Part shown: one piece after another, positions 61,401 through 64,000 of the stretch | Numbering within the stretch: position 1 is the first letter of the stretch | Layout: each line of letters opens with the position of its first letter | Assembly (NCBI GenBank): GCA_015709595.1 | Contig: CP054178.1 | Span: 3,477,205 to 3,541,204 of the forward strand | DNA from: Phycisphaeraceae bacterium | Lineage (GTDB): Bacteria > Planctomycetota > Phycisphaerae > Phycisphaerales > SM1A02 | Length of the DNA stretch: 64,000 bases | Reading direction: 5' to 3' | Translations under genes and position numbers: made by a program | The notes under the pieces: model-generated | Told to the model about the DNA's origin: nothing | Seen by the model: the letters and a program-made list of their open reading frames with translations, nothing else | The model's database searches: none

Positions 61401-64000
61401 GCTCCACGGGCGGCACGATCACCTGCTCCGAGTCGGTGTGCACCTGGCCGTTCTGCACCATGCTGGCGTTGAGCCAGACGTTGGGGATGTGCTGGTCCGT
61501 CACCTCCACGTGGATCAGTTTCACCGTCCCTTCCACGTGCACAACGCGGTGATCGTGCAGGGTGTTGCCCTCCACGGTGAAAAGCACGTAGCGATTGCTC
61601 GTCGGCACCGAGATCATCACCGGCGCGACCTGCCCGGCCTTGAAGGTGTCCTTGTCCACGATGATGTCCACGCCGCCGTGGTAGTAGCCGATGGCGCGCG
61701 AGGCGTCGGCGCACACCCAGACCCAGGTCTGCGCGCCCACGGGGTACACATCCCGCGTTTCGCTCTGCCAGGTGATGCGGTAGTAGCCGTCCTTCTCGGG
61801 CTTGAAGGTCAGTTCGCCCTTGCCTTCGGCGTTGGTCTTCACCTGTTGCGAGAGAATCTTCTCGCTGGTGTATCCACGGTGCTTCAGCCGCCAGCCGATG
61901 CGGCCCGGCTCGGGCAGGGGCGGGAAGTACCTGTGCCGCGCCTGCTCAGCGGCCAGTTCAGCGCCGGTCACTTCGCGCCCGTCGGGCGTGATCCAGATCT
62001 CGCGCCATTCATCGCGGTAGACCTCCACCGCGCCGGTGGCCTCAACCGGCGTGTTGTTGGCGTCGAGCGCGGTGAACTCGATCTTCACGTTCTCGCCCGG
62101 CTTGTACAGGTTGTGCTCGGACCTGGGATAGACGAAATACTTCTGCATGGTGACGCGGATCACGTCCGTGCCGACCACCTCGCGGCGCGAAGAATCCACC
62201 ACGCGGGCCTCGACCTCGTACTCGTAGTTCTGCCCGTCATGGAGCGGCGTGTCGAAGGAGATGGACGCCAGCCCGGCGTCATCAGTCTTGATCTTCTCGC
62301 GGCGGATCTCATTCCCGCGACCGTACCAGTTTCGCCACGGGCGGCCGCCCTGGTCGTCATGGAGCCAGCCGAAGTCGCGCGGCGGCTGCCACGAGTGCCA
62401 GTAAGGCCGCTGGTAGATGACCACCTCCACTTCGGCGTTGGCCACGGGCGCTCCGAAGTAGTACTGCGCGCTGATCTGCGCCTCGACGGTGTCGCCGACT
62501 TGATAGATGAGCCGCTTGCCGTTCACCCTGGGCGTGCTGACCGTGACCTCGTACTCCGGGAGTTTGTACTCCTCGAGCCGGAAGAGCGCGGCGTTTCCGA
62601 TCCACTCGCCCCGGTCCTTCGTCCAGAACTGCACGGTGTACTGACCGAGCGGCATCGAGGTGGTGACCTCCAGCGAATCCCACGCCGCGCCGAAGTTGTT
62701 GAGCGTGAGCGATCCCTCCTTCACCTTGGCGCCCTGCGGATCGTTGATCTCGAACGCCACCACCTGGTTGGCGGGGGTCTGGTAGGTCGATTCACGGTAC
62801 AGCCGCGCGATGGCCTTCCACTCCACTTTCTCGCCAGGTCGATAGGCGGGTCGATCAGTGAAGGCGTAGATGCGGTACGCCCGCCCCGGCGAGGGTTGCT
62901 GATTCGCCCACGAGTTGTTGAACGCCTGTCGGTCATCCTTGCGGGCGGCGAAGAACAGCCCGCCGTAGCCGGTGGGCGTCGAGAGCGCGAAGGCGGCGAT
63001 GCCCGAAGCATCGGTCCTGCCCTCGTGACGCCGGGCGGTCCAGAACCGGTTGTCCGAACGCCGCACCTCCCACACGCTGACCACGGCGTCCGCCACGGGC
63101 GATCCGTCGACGGCGTCGCAGGCGAAGACCACGGTGCGGTCCGCCACCGTCTTGGTGATGAGCGTCACGTCGGAAATGAGCAGCAGATCGCGGACCTTGC
63201 GGTCGCCCGCACGGGCCTCGATCACGTACGCGCCCGGTTCGAGTTTCTCATCCAGCGTGATGGACTCGCCGCCCGGCAGGTGGTCGCCGGCGTCCTTCGT
63301 GTCCTTGACGAAGGAGCGTGCCTGCGGGGCCTTGGACAGGTCGATCGTATCGAGCCACGCCCGCTGATTATCCGACCGCGCGGGGAAGGCGACGTCCTTC
63401 GTCAGGTCCACCTTGTGGATGGAGATGTCAATGGCACGGATGTTCCGCCACCCCAGCTGGAACTGCTGTTCGGACGAGGGCAGAAACGCGTTGGACGCGG
63501 TGAGCGCCAGTTGCGGCTCGGTGATCTCACGGATGCGGTTTCGGGCCTGCTCCACGTAGGCCGAGCGTCCCGCGGGGAACTCCGCGATCAGGCGGCGGTA
63601 CAGCTCAACCGCGCCGCGATAATCGACGCGCGTGGTCCACTGTCCGTCGTCCAGCCGCGCCGGACGGCCCTGCTGGCTGAGCCACTCGGCGTAGAAGAAC
63701 AGGGCGTCGTCGTACCACTCGACGGTCCGGCCCGCGGTGAGCACGGACTGGAACAGTTCCTCCACCCGGTTCTGCAGCCGCACCCCGCCCTGGTGTCGCA
63801 GCGACATCGCCAGCAGGTACTGCGCGTGTGAGCGGTCCTCATCCGTGGCGGCGATCTTCACCGCGTTGTCGAGAATATTCGAGGGAATGTACGTGTTCTG
63901 ACGGTACCAGATGTATTCGTTGAACCACGCCGGCTCGGAGGCGCGGAAGACGATGTCGAGGTATCGTGCACGCGCGAGGTCCAGGTCGCGCTGACCCGCC
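58441..64000 (-). CDS. Bacterial alpha-2-macroglobulin family protein (5' end beyond window)
   Basis: The frame is open to the right edge (residues ...YLDIVFRASEPAWFNEYIWY lead into the part starting at 63861), so at least ~1852 residues are present. Macroglobulin MG2-type domains (RAYRIYAFTDRPAYRPGEKV, YQVGDTVEAQISAQYYFGAP, FVYPRSEHNLYKPGENVKIE) are followed by a Gly-, Met- and Ala-rich bait-like stretch around 60850-61040, then LWVPSVVTDANGVATVDVSF and the intact thioester motif YPYGCVEQTMSRF (CVEQ at 60112-60123), and the alpha-helical thioester domain (SDGGWGWWKQYPSDHFMSAY). The C-terminal receptor-like domain ends at 58441. Traps proteases by covalent capture; likely periplasmic or surface. 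Convergent with atpC. Confidence 0.9.
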   Translation of the reverse strand, partial: AGQRDLDLARARYLDIVFRASEPAWFNEYIWYRQNTYIPSNILDNAVKIAATDEDRSHAQYLLAMSLRHQGGVRLQNRVEELFQSVLTAGRTVEWYDDALFFYAEWLSQQGRPARLDDGQWTTRVDYRGAVELYRRLIAEFPAGRSAYVEQARNRIREITEPQLALTASNAFLPSSEQQFQLGWRNIRAIDISIHKVDLTKDVAFPARSDNQRAWLDTIDLSKAPQARSFVKDTKDAGDHLPGGESITLDEKLEPGAYVIEARAGDRKVRDLLLISDVTLITKTVADRTVVFACDAVDGSPVADAVVSVWEVRRSDNRFWTARRHEGRTDASGIAAFALSTPTGYGGLFFAARKDDRQAFNNSWANQQPSPGRAYRIYAFTDRPAYRPGEKVEWKAIARLYRESTYQTPANQVVAFEINDPQGAKVKEGSLTLNNFGAAWDSLEVTTSMPLGQYTVQFWTKDRGEWIGNAALFRLEEYKLPEYEVTVSTPRVNGKRLIYQVGDTVEAQISAQYYFGAPVANAEVEVVIYQRPYWHSWQPPRDFGWLHDDQGGRPWRNWYGRGNEIRREKIKTDDAGLASISFDTPLHDGQNYEYEVEARVVDSSRREVVGTDVIRVTMQKYFVYPRSEHNLYKPGENVKIEFTALDANNTPVEATGAVEVYRDEWREIWITPDGREVTGAELAAEQARHRYFPPLPEPGRIGWRLKHRGYTSEKILSQQVKTNAEGKGELTFKPEKDGYYRITWQSETRDVYPVGAQTWVWVCADASRAIGYYHGGVDIIVDKDTFKAGQVAPVMISVPTSNRYVLFTVEGNTLHDHRVVHVEGTVKLIHVEVTDQHIPNVWLNASMVQNGQVHTDSEQVIVPPVEHFLNVDVALDQSAYKPGSKGTLKVTTKDHNGKPVSADVSVALVDESVFYIQSELAGDIRQFFYRDRQGQAVATSTSFNEKSYVRLKKNEKGEIVVAGMDPEHEGMVVSEGLEEMADADGAVTFAARRRSGAAPPASAAMPGGGGGGLGGGAREARDAAGMEMAQGNMPMEALGRMNRDDKAGAPMDAGTEGGDPEAAVRVRSDFRSTALWVPSVVTDANGVATVDVSFPDTTSRWKATARAASSGADFGFGSASVQTRQPLIVRLQAPRFFVVGDELTISAVINNNTDAVVTARFDQAIAGLEVLETRLGGKALDAAAPRQVEIPANGSSRVDYLVAVRSAGEARLTVTARAGAESDGMEKTYPVFEHGIEKHLVNSGKVRGDDVTLAINLPPRKGGSTTLSVQVTPSMAVTMLDALPYLIDYPYGCVEQTMSRFVPAAIVARTLKDLNVDPAVAMSRLFGGIEQQHAAATHPGGKRDLSELDAMVKQGLARLADMQGSDGGWGWWKQYPSDHFMSAYVVWGLSLAKGAGMEIDPGLLTRGADFLRVKLVEQERNHDLQAWMLHALAAYQHAQDDNARSEFENKAFDNLWSNRERLNAYTRALLALAAHYYGDAERATTLVRNLESGVIMDRTPDTSILLGAGQQSSPAVIPTAHWGNDGVYYRWSDGGVEATAFALRALLAIEPGHELIEPVTNWLVKNRRGAQWSNTRDTAIVVLALTDYLRVSGELKPDVAFDVLVNDRMVATRTVKPEDALSGPSTFAIDPQLLRDGANSVRIVRKGGAGPIYFLAHASFFSHEEPIQPAGHELFVRRDYYKLVPYATLLKGYEYDRLPMKDGDSIVSGERVEVVLTIETKNNLEYLVFEDLKPAGLEAVALQSGQPLYARQIRKAGQERRFGAGGEIDPTMVARDGSDYTGRSEWVYQELRDRHVALFFNRLPEGVWEIQYELRAETPGDFHALPVMGHAMYVPEIRANSAEIRMKVYERN

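Noticed and set aside
58510-63831. Two long plus-strand frames (731 and 911 codons) across the macroglobulin gene
   Set aside because: Fully antisense to a protein with recognisable domains and a thioester motif; low-complexity His/Arg/Gly-rich products.

Overview
This 64 kb window is a high-GC, gene-dense bacterial chromosome segment. The signs point to Planctomycetota, most likely a Phycisphaerae-type lineage. They include an ECF sigma factor next to a transmembrane Ser/Thr kinase with TPR repeats, a secreted repeat protein that opens with a 'NWsnlaNW'-like motif, a DUF1844 protein, a planctomycete-like sdh operon, a second unusual sigma factor and a bacterial alpha-2-macroglobulin. The taxon is an inference; no rRNA or tRNA gene was seen.

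Region 1 (1-27961, all minus strand) is a long polysaccharide operon. It begins with a NusG/RfaH-type antiterminator at 27410-27961 and runs down through the left edge. Most neighbouring genes share a 4-base ATGA or GTGA stop/start overlap, which fixes many start codons and suggests co-translation. In transcription order it encodes: a secreted beta-helix protein; a Wzx-like flippase; an asparagine-synthetase-like protein; a sulfotransferase; a second sulfotransferase broken by a 900-bp IS5-family element; a GT4 glycosyltransferase; a Wzy-like polymerase or ligase; two more sulfotransferases; a second asparagine-synthetase-like protein; a GT2; a fifth sulfotransferase; another GT2 and a GT4. 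Next comes a complete GDP-D-glycero-alpha-D-manno-heptose pathway (HddA, GmhA, an HddC-GmhB fusion), interspersed with an NAD-dependent epimerase and followed by GalE. The operon ends with a GT2, a PssD/PssE (Alg14/Alg13-like) pair and a partial RmlC-like sugar epimerase. The predicted product is a sulfated, heptose-containing exported polysaccharide.

Region 2 (28170-37016) is regulatory and surface-related. It holds a LuxR-type regulator with a degenerate receiver, an FHA-domain membrane protein, and a 1102-residue secreted protein with four approximately 560-bp repeats and a clear terminator. Divergent from that protein are an ECF sigma factor and a TPR Ser/Thr kinase.

Region 3 (37026-44312, minus) contains sdhC, sdhA and sdhB, with a four-helix-bundle (S23/IVP-like) gene wedged between sdhC and sdhA and flanked by inverted copies of a CAGCACT repeat. 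It also has a repeat-rich gap with five GC palindromes and a C14/G9 tract, an uncharacterised BRCT-like protein, and gapA.

Region 4 (44585-64000) is mostly housekeeping and mixed: a GH65 phosphorylase with beta-phosphoglucomutase; UvrA carrying an insertion; a phosphoribosyltransferase/hydrolase fusion whose catalytic motifs look lost in both halves; a YraN nuclease-like protein; a parvulin-type lipoprotein; DUF1844; a membrane protein; an RluA-type pseudouridine synthase; a cupin; a Nudix hydrolase; a second ECF-like sigma factor; an isolated atpC; and a giant alpha-2-macroglobulin that runs off the right edge.
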